Of a DNA stretch of 64,000 nucleotides, positions 40,652 through 49,730 are shown piece by piece; position 1 is the first letter of the stretch; each line of letters begins with the position of its first letter. The position numbers were made by a program, and so were the translations under genes. This DNA is from Paracoccaceae bacterium. GTDB taxonomy: Bacteria > Pseudomonadota > Alphaproteobacteria > Rhodobacterales > Rhodobacteraceae. The stretch lies in NCBI GenBank assembly GCA_029246285.1, contig JAQWNW010000022.1:1-64000 (forward strand). The letters run 5' to 3'. Below the pieces are notes generated by a model. The model saw only the letters and a program-made list of their open reading frames with translations, had not been told where the DNA came from and did not search any database.

Positions 40652-40678
40652 TAGTTTTGAATAGTTTAGGATAGGTTA

Positions 40679-41002
40679 ATGTTAGTTATTTTATGCCCTT
40701 ATTGTGGAGTTGAAGCAGAAGAGACCGAACTGACAGCGGGTGGCGAAGCTCATTTAGAAAGGTTTGGTCCAAGTTCTTCGGACAGTGAGTTTGAAAATTA
40801 TCTATTTATGAGAAAAAACGAGAAAGGTATCACTTTTGAAAGATGGCACCACACATATGGGTGTGGAAAATGGTTTCACGCAGCGAGATGTTCAATGACC
40901 ATGGAAATATTTGGAACCTATCCAGCTCAAACTTCAAAACCGCCAAAGAAACTGATTTCTATGATTAAGAAGAAGCGACCTGAATGGGGAGAAGGTAAAT
41001 GA
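40679..41002 (+). CDS. soxD: Sarcosine oxidase delta subunit
   Basis: The small zinc-binding subunit, 107 residues. Likely zinc ligands are the CPYCG pair (Cys6, Cys9) and the later HTYGCGKWFHAAR cysteine/histidine cluster. It stabilises the complex between SoxA and SoxB. It starts 28 bases after soxB and overlaps soxA by four bases (ATGA), consistent with equimolar synthesis. Confidence 0.93.
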   Translation: MLVILCPYCGVEAEETELTAGGEAHLERFGPSSSDSEFENYLFMRKNEKGITFERWHHTYGCGKWFHAARCSMTMEIFGTYPAQTSKPPKKLISMIKKKRPEWGEGK

Positions 41003-44000
41003 GTTCACGCCTTTCAACCGGTGGAAAGCTTATAGATAGAAGCTTGTCTAAAGAATTTATGTTTAATGGAAGAAGATTGAAAGGTTTCGAAGGAGACACT
41101 TTAGCTTCAGCCCTTTTAGCTAACGATCAAGTCATGGTTGGGCGTTCATTCAAATACCACAGGCCTCGTGGAATTGTAGCTTCTGGATCTGAGGAGCCAA
41201 ACGCATTAATGGAAACTGGATCTGGTTCAAAATTAGAGCCAAATCAAAGAGCAACAACTACTAAATTGTTCGATGGTATGAGAGTTAAAAGTCAAAATCA
41301 TTGGCCAACTTTGGAATTTGACCTTGGGGCGATAAACTCAACTTTTTCAAAGTTTTTCCCCGCGGGGTTTTATTATAAGACATTTATTCACCCAAGATTC
41401 GCCTGGAAATATTTGTTTGAACCAATTATCCGAAAAGCGGCCGGGCTTGGAAATGCGCCAAAAGAAAAAGATTGTGATACCTACGAGTATTTTTATGCGC
41501 ATGTTGATTTGTTGATAATTGGTGGTGGTATTGCAGGTTTAGCAGCTGCTAGTTCTGCTGTTAAAAGTGGTTTAAAAGTTTTGATCGTTGAGCAAAATGA
41601 TTATTGGGGTGGTAGGGCTATCGTCGATGAGATCAATATTGAAAATGGTTCGGGATCAGATTGGATTTACCAACAAGTTAAGAGCTTATCTAATGAAAAA
41701 AATGTTAATTTAAGATTAAATATGATGGCGGCGGGAGTGTATGATCATGGATATGTTCTATTACACGAAACACTTACCGATGGCTCTAATAAAAAAATGG
41801 AATTGCGACAAAGGTTATGGCGAGTTCGCGCCAAGCAAACAATTGTAGCAACTGGCGCAATAGAGCGACCTTTGGCTTTTGCAGGAAATGACTTGCCTGG
41901 GGTTATGCTTGCATCGGCAGTTCGGGATTATTTAGTAAATTTTGGAGTTTCGTGTGGAGATCGTACGGTAATTGTAACAAATAATGATGATGCTTACAGG
42001 ACTGCAATTCTCATGAAGAATGCCGGTCTGGAAGTGCCATGTATTATAGATGCTCGACCGAGTGTTTCGGAAAGTTTGTCTAAGCAAGTTCAATCATTAG
42101 GCATTAAAATATTGACGGGAAAAGCAGTTTCAACAGTTACAGGATCAAAACGGGTTGAAGGTGTTGCAATTTGTTCACATGCAGGTAGTGGAGAGGTTTT
42201 AGAGACTGTGGCGTGCGATTGTGTTGCAATGTCAGGTGGTTGGTCTCCTGTCGTACATCTTTGGTCCCACTGCGGTGGTAAGTTAGAGTGGGATAAAAAG
42301 AACTATATGTTTAAACCTGATCTGACATCAGCCCCTTTGGGGGCAAACGGTGAAGGAATGTTAACAGTTGCGGGAACGGCAAATGGCTTTTTAATCTCAC
42401 GAGATGTTTTGTCAGATGGTTACACAAAAAGTAAGGAAATAATAAAAGCTCTGACCGGTAAGGTGCCTAAAATATCCATGGAAAAAGCACATTCGGGAGA
42501 TGAAAGTGAAATTCTCCCTGTTTGGTTTATGCCACAAGGCGCAACTAGAAAATTAAAATCAAAGACATGGTTAGATTTTCAAAATGACGTGAAGGTGTCT
42601 GATGTCGAGTTGGCTGCACAAGAAGGTTTTGAAAGCGTAGAGCATACCAAAAGATATACAACTTTGGGTATGGCAACAGATCAAGGAAAATTATCAAATA
42701 TAAACGGCTTGGCTGTCTTATCTAATAGCCTTAACGTTTCAATACCAGATGTTGGGACAACCACCTTTCGACCACCTTTCCAACCAATTTCGCTCGGTGC
42801 AATTGCCGGCGAGGCACGACACGAGTTATTTAAACCGATTAGAAAAACATCAATACATAATTGGATTAATGCAAATGGGGGTGTTTGGGAACCGGTAGCT
42901 GATTGGCGAAGACCTTTTTGTTTCCAGCGCAATGGTGAAAGTATAAAGGAAGCGGTTGAGAGAGAAATAGTAAATACTAGAACGAATTGTGGTATTTTAG
43001 ATGCTTCAACCTTGGGTAAAATATTAGTTAAAGGGCCAGATGCCGCTCGATTCTTGGATATGATTTATACCAATGTGATGTCTAACTTGAAGGTTGGCAA
43101 ATGCCGCTATGGTTTGATGTGCAGCGAAAATGGGTTTTTATCAGATGATGGAGTCGTTGCAAGATTATCTGATGATTCATATCTATGTCATACAACTTCT
43201 GGGGGCTCTGATAGAATACATGCTCATATGGAAGAGTGGTTACAGACAGAATGGTGGGACTGGAAGGTTTATACGTTAAACTTAACAGAGCAATTCTCCC
43301 AGATTGCTATAGTAGGTCCAAAAGCTAGGCAACTTATAGAAAAAATGGGTGTAGACGGTTTGGATTTAAGCCCAGAAGGTTTGCCATTTATGGGTTTCAG
43401 TGAAGGTTTTATAGCGGGAATAAGTGTCAGAATATTCAGAATTTCTTTCTCAGGTGAGCTTTCTTATGAAATTGCTGTGCCAGCACTGAAAGCTCAAGAG
43501 TTCTGGGACTTAGCTCTGATTTCAGGTGAAGAATTTGAAGTTATGCCTTATGGCACCGAGGCTTTACATGTGATGCGCGCTGAAAAAGGTTTTATTATGA
43601 TTGGTGATGAAACAGACGGTACTGTAATTCCACAAGATTTAGGTTTGGATTGGGCTATTTCAAAAAAGAAGGAAGATTTTATTGGTAAACGAGCACAGAT
43701 GAGATCCTTCATGAAATCAGAGAATAGATGGAAATTAGTCGGCCTAAAGACGATTGACCCGTCAGTAGTTTTACCAGATGGTTGTTATGCAGTAGATGGT
43801 GAAAGCAATAGTTACGGCCATAAGAATATGATTGGCCGTGTTACGTCGAGTTATTTTTCCCCAACATTGGAAAGGTCAATTGCATTGGCCTTAGTCGAAA
43901 ATGGTCCTGACCGTATGAACGAAATTCTTAATTTTCCAAACTTAGATGGGAGCGTCACAAAAGCAGCTATTTGTGATCCTGTATTTTTTGACAAAGAAGG

Positions 44001-44019
44001 AAAAAATCAGAATGTCTGA
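40999..44019 (+). CDS. soxA: Sarcosine oxidase alpha subunit
   Basis: The 1006-residue NAD- and tetrahydrofolate-binding subunit. An N-terminal 2Fe-2S-like fold without the cluster (FMFNGRRLKGFEGDTLASALLAN, GRSFKYHRPRG) is followed by a Rossmann domain (LLIIGGGIAGLAAA, about residues 171-184) and a C-terminal GcvT-like aminomethyltransferase domain (about 615-1000) that accepts the methyl group. It overlaps soxD by four bases and soxG by eight. The length is normal for the family. Confidence 0.96.
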   Translation: MSSRLSTGGKLIDRSLSKEFMFNGRRLKGFEGDTLASALLANDQVMVGRSFKYHRPRGIVASGSEEPNALMETGSGSKLEPNQRATTTKLFDGMRVKSQNHWPTLEFDLGAINSTFSKFFPAGFYYKTFIHPRFAWKYLFEPIIRKAAGLGNAPKEKDCDTYEYFYAHVDLLIIGGGIAGLAAASSAVKSGLKVLIVEQNDYWGGRAIVDEINIENGSGSDWIYQQVKSLSNEKNVNLRLNMMAAGVYDHGYVLLHETLTDGSNKKMELRQRLWRVRAKQTIVATGAIERPLAFAGNDLPGVMLASAVRDYLVNFGVSCGDRTVIVTNNDDAYRTAILMKNAGLEVPCIIDARPSVSESLSKQVQSLGIKILTGKAVSTVTGSKRVEGVAICSHAGSGEVLETVACDCVAMSGGWSPVVHLWSHCGGKLEWDKKNYMFKPDLTSAPLGANGEGMLTVAGTANGFLISRDVLSDGYTKSKEIIKALTGKVPKISMEKAHSGDESEILPVWFMPQGATRKLKSKTWLDFQNDVKVSDVELAAQEGFESVEHTKRYTTLGMATDQGKLSNINGLAVLSNSLNVSIPDVGTTTFRPPFQPISLGAIAGEARHELFKPIRKTSIHNWINANGGVWEPVADWRRPFCFQRNGESIKEAVEREIVNTRTNCGILDASTLGKILVKGPDAARFLDMIYTNVMSNLKVGKCRYGLMCSENGFLSDDGVVARLSDDSYLCHTTSGGSDRIHAHMEEWLQTEWWDWKVYTLNLTEQFSQIAIVGPKARQLIEKMGVDGLDLSPEGLPFMGFSEGFIAGISVRIFRISFSGELSYEIAVPALKAQEFWDLALISGEEFEVMPYGTEALHVMRAEKGFIMIGDETDGTVIPQDLGLDWAISKKKEDFIGKRAQMRSFMKSENRWKLVGLKTIDPSVVLPDGCYAVDGESNSYGHKNMIGRVTSSYFSPTLERSIALALVENGPDRMNEILNFPNLDGSVTKAAICDPVFFDKEGKNQNV

Positions 44020-44575
44020 TTATAATAACAGTATTGAGACTTTTTTTTACAAAGGTGAGATCACAGTGGAGTTGTCTAAACCAAAGGGGATGATAACGTT
44101 GAAAGGTGACTTAGAGAGAAGCAATATTAACGCAGGTGTTATTAAAACTTTAGAATTGCCAATGCCAAAAGTTAGGACGATTTCAAGAAAAGATGGTGTC
44201 CAGATTTCATGGATGGCTCCTGATGAACTTTTGATTTTGGTAGATTTCAAAAAGGTTGAAAAATACATAGAACTATTGGAAAAAAATCTAAAAGGGGAGC
44301 ATTATCTATTGGCTAATGTGTCTGATGCCAGAGCAATATTTAATTTAAAAGGAAAAGGTGTTCGGGAAGTCTTGTCTAAGGGTACTCCCGTCAATATGGA
44401 AACAATAAAGATAGACGATGCTAGACGATCCAGATTGGGACAATTACCGGTTGCATTTTGGATGGTTAAGAATACTGAAGTAGAATTAGTTTGCTTTAGA
44501 TCGGTCACAGAGTTTATATTCAATTGGTTAAAGGTAGCATCTGCACCAAATAGCCTTCCAAGGTATATAGATTAA
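44012..44575 (+). CDS. soxG: Sarcosine oxidase gamma subunit
   Basis: The gamma subunit, 187 residues, GcvT-related. Family features are IRTISRKDGVQISWMAPDELLILV and VSDARAIFNLKGKGVREVLSKGTPVN. The ATG at 44012 (MSDYNNSIETFF) is taken; the same frame is open further upstream inside soxA, but is not supported. It closes the soxBDAG operon and is followed by a 67-base gap. Confidence 0.93.
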   Translation: MSDYNNSIETFFYKGEITVELSKPKGMITLKGDLERSNINAGVIKTLELPMPKVRTISRKDGVQISWMAPDELLILVDFKKVEKYIELLEKNLKGEHYLLANVSDARAIFNLKGKGVREVLSKGTPVNMETIKIDDARRSRLGQLPVAFWMVKNTEVELVCFRSVTEFIFNWLKVASAPNSLPRYID

Positions 44576-44642
44576 TTAATGAGCTACTGATTCATTGACG
44601 GTCTTTTTATAAATTTGGTTGTTAAGTTTTTTAGGAAGTTAA

Positions 44643-45839
44643 ATGAGCAATGTTTCTTTATACCAAACCGTAAAGTTGAAAAAGACAAAAACTAATCTTC
44701 GAAGAAAAGGATTTCCTTGGTATTATCTTGATGAGATTGTATTTGATAGAAGAACAAAAAATATAAAAGCAGGCGAAATAGTTAAAATCCAAGACAGTAA
44801 TCTTGGTAAACTTGGGGTGTTTGCGTTCAATCCAAATTCTAAGATAGCTGCGCGTTTGCTGGACGTTAATCACGAAGCAGTAATTGACAATAATTGGATA
44901 AGAAAACAACTAAAATTAGCATTAGATTTGAGAAAAAATTTATTCAAAGAGTCGTTTTATAGGCTTGTTCATGGTGAAGTTGATAATCTACCTGGAGTCA
45001 TTATTGACCGTTTTGGTGATACGGTGGTTCTTCAGCCAAATTCCGCTTGGGCGGACCTTAATAAAGAAAAAATAACTGAAAGTATAATGGAATTTGGTAT
45101 TTCAAATATTGTTCTTAACTGCATGAGTAGATCAAGGAGATTAGAAGGCTTAAATGAGGGACTGACCGTTATTCAGGGAGCAGTGACTGAGCCGATAAAA
45201 GTGAAAATGAATAAAGCAGTCTATTTTGCTGATGTTTTACATGGTCAGAAAACTGGTATTTTCTTTGACCAGAGGTTTAATCATGAATTAGCTGCAAAAC
45301 TTAGTAAAGGTAAAGACGTCTTAGATGTATTCTCACATGTAGGGGGTTTTGGTTTAGCCGCTTTAGTTTCTGGAGCAAGAAAGGTTTTTGCGGTAGATAG
45401 TTCTGCGCCAGCATTAAGTTTAGCGGTTAAAGGAGCGGAAGAGTCTGGTGTCAGTGAAAAGTTTGAAACTATTAATTCAGATGCTTTTGATGCAATGAAG
45501 GAGTTTTTTCAGTCTAATCGATATTTTGATATGGTAGTTTGTGATCCACCGGCATTTTCGCCTTCTAAAAAGACATTGAATACTGGTTTAAGGGCGTACG
45601 AAAGAGTTGCATTGCATTCCTCTAGATTGGTGAAACCGAATGGATATCTAGTCTTATGTTCTTGCAGCCATGCCGTAGATTTAAGTAAATTTAGAAATGC
45701 TTGTGTTAGAGGGATCACAAGAGCTGGCCGACAAGTACAAATTATTTCTTGGGGTGGAGCAGGTCCTGATCATCCAATAAATTCTCAGTTAGAACAGTTC
45801 GGTTATTTAAAATCTATTTTTTTTAGACTGTTGAGCTAG
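44643..45839 (+). CDS. Class I SAM-dependent rRNA methyltransferase, RlmI-like
   Basis: A 398-residue methyltransferase. The N-terminal PUA-like domain (about residues 15-100) is followed by an EEHE-like linker and a Rossmann domain with the SAM motif DVFSHVGGFGLAAL (about 227-240) and the motif IV CDPPAFSPSKK (about 299-309). A Cys in LCSCSHAVD lies near 341. RlmI methylates C1962 of 23S rRNA; this is the best match but another rRNA cytosine or guanine is possible. It overlaps the PIN gene by one base. Confidence 0.87.
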   Translation: MSNVSLYQTVKLKKTKTNLRRKGFPWYYLDEIVFDRRTKNIKAGEIVKIQDSNLGKLGVFAFNPNSKIAARLLDVNHEAVIDNNWIRKQLKLALDLRKNLFKESFYRLVHGEVDNLPGVIIDRFGDTVVLQPNSAWADLNKEKITESIMEFGISNIVLNCMSRSRRLEGLNEGLTVIQGAVTEPIKVKMNKAVYFADVLHGQKTGIFFDQRFNHELAAKLSKGKDVLDVFSHVGGFGLAALVSGARKVFAVDSSAPALSLAVKGAEESGVSEKFETINSDAFDAMKEFFQSNRYFDMVVCDPPAFSPSKKTLNTGLRAYERVALHSSRLVKPNGYLVLCSCSHAVDLSKFRNACVRGITRAGRQVQIISWGGAGPDHPINSQLEQFGYLKSIFFRLLS

Positions 45840-46375
45840 TGTTTGTACTTGACACATGTGTTCTATTCCCGACCATAGTTCGCAATATTTTGTTGAATTT
45901 GGCTTTCGCAAATGAATATCAGGCAGTTTGGTCTGAAAAAATTCTAGATGAATGGTTATGTTCAAGCATAAAGCAGGGATATATCAGTCAGGAGTCTGCT
46001 AAAATAGAAATAATGCAAGTTAATCTGCGTTTTCCAAATTCTATGCAGACTTTAAAAAATTTTGAAGCAGAGGAATACTGGTTACCAGATTTCAACGATA
46101 TTCATGTTCTTGCACTTGCGATTCAAACAGCATCAGAAGGAATAATAACTTTTAATAAAAAGGATTTTCCAAATAAAATCTTAAATTATCATAACCTATT
46201 TAGTATTACGCCAGATCAATTTATTACGAGCATATACAGTAATAAACCGGATTTGGTTTCTGAAATCTGTAATCAAGAGCTTGAAAAGTTAAACGGAACT
46301 TTAAGGGAGCCTCTAAAACTTAAAAGCTTGTTGAAAAAAGCGCAATTGCCAAAACTATCGAAAATACTGAGTTGA
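45839..46375 (+). CDS. PIN-domain protein (RSP_2648-like)
   Basis: A 178-residue PIN-fold nuclease. Acidic catalytic residues appear as LDTCVLFP (Asp5), an E in the ILDEW segment, and LPDFNDIHVLALA with two Asp near 86-90. It starts with GTG overlapping the stop of the methyltransferase gene, and no antitoxin-like gene is adjacent. I recall this family as a stand-alone Rhodobacteraceae PIN protein. Activity on RNA is inferred, and a toxin role is less likely because it is coupled to a core gene and lacks a partner. Confidence 0.72.
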   Translation: MFVLDTCVLFPTIVRNILLNLAFANEYQAVWSEKILDEWLCSSIKQGYISQESAKIEIMQVNLRFPNSMQTLKNFEAEEYWLPDFNDIHVLALAIQTASEGIITFNKKDFPNKILNYHNLFSITPDQFITSIYSNKPDLVSEICNQELEKLNGTLREPLKLKSLLKKAQLPKLSKILS

Positions 46376-46382
46376 TTATTAA

Positions 46383-47063
46383 TTATTTCGACCATTTTTT
46401 TTCTAATGTCTCTATCGCATTAATTCGTTCTTTCGCTTTAGGATGACTTAGTAACCATACTGGCATTGCCCCTCCAGAGTTTGAAATCTTATCTAACTTG
46501 CTCAGTAAATCTTTTTGTCCTTTTACACCAATATTTGATTTTGTCAGCAAAGCGCTGGCGTAGGCGTCCGCCTCATATTCATCTTTTCTCGAAAGTTTTG
46601 CAGCTAGTAGTGTCGTTAGAAAGTTAGCTATAATTGCGCCAAAACCTGGCAAAAATCTATTTAGGATCATCATTAAAGCTACCCGCATTGCGTTTTGTCC
46701 AGAAAAATCAATCATTCTTTTTCGCGAATGGCCAAGCGCCACATGACCAAGCTCGTGTGCAACTACACTGGCTAATTCTTCGGCGGTTACCTCGTTGATT
46801 TTATATTTATTAAGAAAACCTCTAGTAATAAAAATACGCCCATCTGGTGCAGCTAGACCATTTATGGCTTCAGTTTCGTATACATTTACTTTTATTTCAG
46901 ATAAATCTAATGATTTTGCCATTTTATCCGTTAGATATTTTAATGGTTTATCATCTAGTAATGTTGAATTTTGATCTAAATTAGATTTTGTTCTCCATGC
47001 TGAAAAACGGTACATCGTATAACCATAAATCAAAGCTATTAGAATTGGAGCAAATTTTAACAT
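46383..47063 (-). CDS. M48-family membrane metalloprotease
   Basis: A 226-residue zinc protease with an N-terminal hydrophobic helix (about residues 3-19) and HELGH at 103-107. The third ligand is probably Glu in KDEYEADAYAS, about 57 residues later. Shortness and topology suggest an HtpX/LoiP-type envelope protease, but it lacks the multiple helices of HtpX. It converges with the PIN gene seven bases away and lies downstream of the second P450 gene on the same strand. Confidence 0.82.
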   Translation of the reverse strand: MLKFAPILIALIYGYTMYRFSAWRTKSNLDQNSTLLDDKPLKYLTDKMAKSLDLSEIKVNVYETEAINGLAAPDGRIFITRGFLNKYKINEVTAEELASVVAHELGHVALGHSRKRMIDFSGQNAMRVALMMILNRFLPGFGAIIANFLTTLLAAKLSRKDEYEADAYASALLTKSNIGVKGQKDLLSKLDKISNSGGAMPVWLLSHPKAKERINAIETLEKKWSK

Positions 47064-47101
47064 TGGAATATTTTAAACTTTCAAAAATGACTATTTTATA
47101 T

Positions 47102-48268
47102 TTAGTCCCAGAGGACATTAACTGCTAAAGGGCCTCTGAAGGCCCATCCTGCGTATTCTACGGAGTATTCGGGATCAAGTCTCAGATTTGGTAGCATTTC
47201 GAAAACCAAAGGTAAAACTACCTCTGTTATTAATGCTTTAGACGCCCAAGCGCCTGCACAAAAATGGGGTCCAGCGCCAAACGCTATTGATTTCGAACAG
47301 TCTCTAGTAATATCAAATTTATCAGGATCAGAAAATATGTTTGGATCCCGATTTGCGGCTCCAAACATAAAAAATATGCGGTCATCAACATCAAAAGTAA
47401 TGTTTGAATATAAATATTTTTCGGCAATTCTTCGGGGAGACATTCCAATTGGAGACATCCATCTTAAATATTCTTCAAAGACTTGCATCCAAGTGCATTG
47501 CGCATTTAAAACCATTTCCAATTGTTTGGGGTGTTTTAAAATAGTAGCTATAGCACCAGAGATAGCATCCCGTGGTTCGTTTTGACCGCCAGAAATAGCC
47601 AGTTTTATATTAGCTCTTGTTTGTGAAATAGATAAACCAGCTCTTAATTGAACAGCCAATAATGATAAGTCGCCATCTTCTAAGCCTCGATTTATTCTAT
47701 CTGTTATATGGGTATCGATTGATTCAGTGCAATTGTTGCAATTTTCAGTTACCAAAGGATCGCTAATATAATTTGAACAGCCATCGATCATACCTTGGCT
47801 TGTTCTATCCATCTCCTCTTCAGTCATATTTGTTAAGCCAGTTATTACCTTTAACATATAAGCTGACGTTGGCATGGCTATTTCAGTCATTAAATTTGCT
47901 TTTTTATTTCCTCTTAATGCCTCGAGTAAATTAGTCGCATTTTTGCTAAATTTTTCTTTCCAAAAATTTTTTACAGTTTTTGGTGAAATTGATGGAAAAA
48001 TTGCCTTACGCTCAGTTAAGTGTGCTTGACCATCTTTTCGCATCATATTTTCACCCATCAATTGGGTCATCAACCCATCTGGTTGCAAAGAAGAGAATAT
48101 CTCAGTTTTTTTTTCGTTTATAAATATATCATCTCTTTTGGTAAGTAGTGTTGCGTCAAGTTCTGGCACGTAACATATGGGATTATGTTTTTGCATTTCT
48201 TTTAGCCAAGGATAGGGATCCTTATCAAAATCTTTTAAATTAATATTGACATATGGTGCGTTAGACAT
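47102..48268 (-). CDS. Cytochrome P450 (second copy)
   Basis: A 388-residue P450. The heme loop is FGAGPHFCAGAWASK (proximal Cys near residue 337), the K-helix ExxR is EYLR, and the I-helix segment is ISGGQNEPRDAISG, which has Gln-Asn-Glu-Pro in place of the usual acid-Thr pair. That suggests altered oxygen activation, as in P450s that use their substrate's own hydroxyl or that work as dehydratases. Substrate is unknown. It does not closely resemble the P450 at 13316 outside core motifs. Confidence 0.86.
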   Translation of the reverse strand: MSNAPYVNINLKDFDKDPYPWLKEMQKHNPICYVPELDATLLTKRDDIFINEKKTEIFSSLQPDGLMTQLMGENMMRKDGQAHLTERKAIFPSISPKTVKNFWKEKFSKNATNLLEALRGNKKANLMTEIAMPTSAYMLKVITGLTNMTEEEMDRTSQGMIDGCSNYISDPLVTENCNNCTESIDTHITDRINRGLEDGDLSLLAVQLRAGLSISQTRANIKLAISGGQNEPRDAISGAIATILKHPKQLEMVLNAQCTWMQVFEEYLRWMSPIGMSPRRIAEKYLYSNITFDVDDRIFFMFGAANRDPNIFSDPDKFDITRDCSKSIAFGAGPHFCAGAWASKALITEVVLPLVFEMLPNLRLDPEYSVEYAGWAFRGPLAVNVLWD

Positions 48269-48340
48269 AATTTTTTTTGCTCAAAATTGCGTTGATACTA
48301 ACGAACTAGGTTTAATTAACAAGATACTGTTTTGGGAATA

Positions 48341-49525
48341 TTATTTTCCGAGTTCTTTCATACCTTCTTCAATACCTTTTAAGGTCATTGGATACATTCT
48401 TTGCATGAAAACCTCTTGTATCATTCCGACAGAATGAGTGTATTGCCAGTATTTTTTTGATAACGGGTTAATCCAAATACTTGCAGGCCATTTATCAATA
48501 GCTCGTTTTAACCAGACATCTCCAGCTTCGGCATTCCAATGCTCGGATGCACCTCCTGGATAGGCAACTTCATAAGGTGACATAGATGCATCTCCGACAA
48601 ATATACATTTATAATCGTTCCCGTAGGTTCGTAAAATTTCATGGGTAGGTGTTTGTTCTGTCCAGCGTCTTCTGTTATCTTTCCAAACGCCTTCATAAAG
48701 GCAATTGTGAAAATAAAAGTATTCCATATGTTTAAATTCACTTTTAGCTGCTGAAAAAAGCTCTTCTACTGTTTTAATGTGAGGATCCATTGATCCTCCA
48801 ACATCTAAGAATAATAAAACTTTAACAGCGTTCCTGCGCTCAGGCCGCATTTTTACATCTAAATAACCATTTTCAGCTGTTGACCGGATGGTGTTATTTA
48901 AATCTAATTCTTCCGGAGCTCCATCTCTAGCCCATTTTCGAACTCTCTTTAATGCAACCTTTATATTCCGTGTTCCAAGTTCTATATTGTCATCTAAATT
49001 CTTAAAATCTCTTTTGTCCCAAACCTTTACTGCTCTTCCATGTCGACTTTCTTTTTGTCCAATGCGGACCCCTTCAGGATTGTATCCATATGCTCCGAAT
49101 GGTGATGTGCCTGCTGTTCCTATCCATTTATTTCCACCTTGATGCCTGGCTTGTTGTTCCTTTAATCTTTCTTTTAACGTTTCCATCAGTTTTTCAAATC
49201 CTCCCAAAGCATCAATTTCTGCCATCTCTTCTTTGGTAAGGTGTTTTTCAGCCATTTTATTTAACCAGTCCTCTGGAAGGTCCATGGCCTCAACAACGTC
49301 CTCTATTGAAATACTTTCTAATCCCTTGAAGGTGGTTGAGAAGACTTGATCAAATTTGTCTAAGTTTCTTTCGTCCTTGACCATTGACGTCCGCGCGAGG
49401 AAGTAAAACCCTTCGATGTCGTATAATACTAATCCTGCTTTGGTTGCTTCTAAAAAACTTAGATACTCTCGCAGTGATACTGGTATTTTTGCTACTCGTA
49501 GATTTTCAAAAAATGGGATAAACAT
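48341..49525 (-). CDS. VWA (CoxE-like) protein
   Basis: A 394-residue protein with a C-terminal von Willebrand A domain whose metal-binding MIDAS motif is DVGGS at about residues 241-245 (normal D-x-S-x-S with Gly at the second position). The N-terminal half is helical and charged (EKLMETLKERLKEQQARHQGG). Such proteins pair with MoxR ATPases, here encoded just upstream, in chaperone-like assembly of metal enzymes. CoxE itself serves CO dehydrogenase, but no cox genes are near, so the client is unknown. Confidence 0.83.
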   Translation of the reverse strand: MFIPFFENLRVAKIPVSLREYLSFLEATKAGLVLYDIEGFYFLARTSMVKDERNLDKFDQVFSTTFKGLESISIEDVVEAMDLPEDWLNKMAEKHLTKEEMAEIDALGGFEKLMETLKERLKEQQARHQGGNKWIGTAGTSPFGAYGYNPEGVRIGQKESRHGRAVKVWDKRDFKNLDDNIELGTRNIKVALKRVRKWARDGAPEELDLNNTIRSTAENGYLDVKMRPERRNAVKVLLFLDVGGSMDPHIKTVEELFSAAKSEFKHMEYFYFHNCLYEGVWKDNRRRWTEQTPTHEILRTYGNDYKCIFVGDASMSPYEVAYPGGASEHWNAEAGDVWLKRAIDKWPASIWINPLSKKYWQYTHSVGMIQEVFMQRMYPMTLKGIEEGMKELGK

Positions 49526-49532
49526 TTTTTAT

Positions 49533-49694
49533 TCACAACCACTCTATGGCTATAGTAGAAAAAATTCCAACAATTAAACCAATTATCAAAAAAACTACAG
49601 CATACTGAATTATATCTGATGTATTACCACCTTTTTTTTTGGCAGTATATGCACCGAATACCATTCCAAAAATTGCTAACGAAATAATGAGCAA
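49533..49694 (-). CDS. 53-residue membrane protein between MoxR and VWA genes
   Basis: A short gene read from a TTG at 49694 with AGGTAAG upstream. It encodes a hydrophobic helix (about residues 1-15), a basic turn with a KKKGGNTSD pattern, then a second hydrophobic helix (about 30-50) before the stop at 49533. The coding frame fills the otherwise empty gap between the MoxR and VWA genes on the same strand, and the turn matches small Rhodobacteraceae proteins I recall at this spot. Function unknown; a membrane partner of the MoxR/VWA pair is plausible. Confidence 0.6.
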   Translation of the reverse strand: MLIISLAIFGMVFGAYTAKKKGGNTSDIIQYAVVFLIIGLIVGIFSTIAIEWL

Positions 49695-49730
49695 TGTGTC
49701 TTACCTTTGTTAATATAGCCTATGCGAATT

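Noticed and set aside
45839-46375. VapBC-type toxin-antitoxin system
   Set aside because: No small antitoxin gene upstream or downstream; the PIN gene is coupled to a methyltransferase gene instead.
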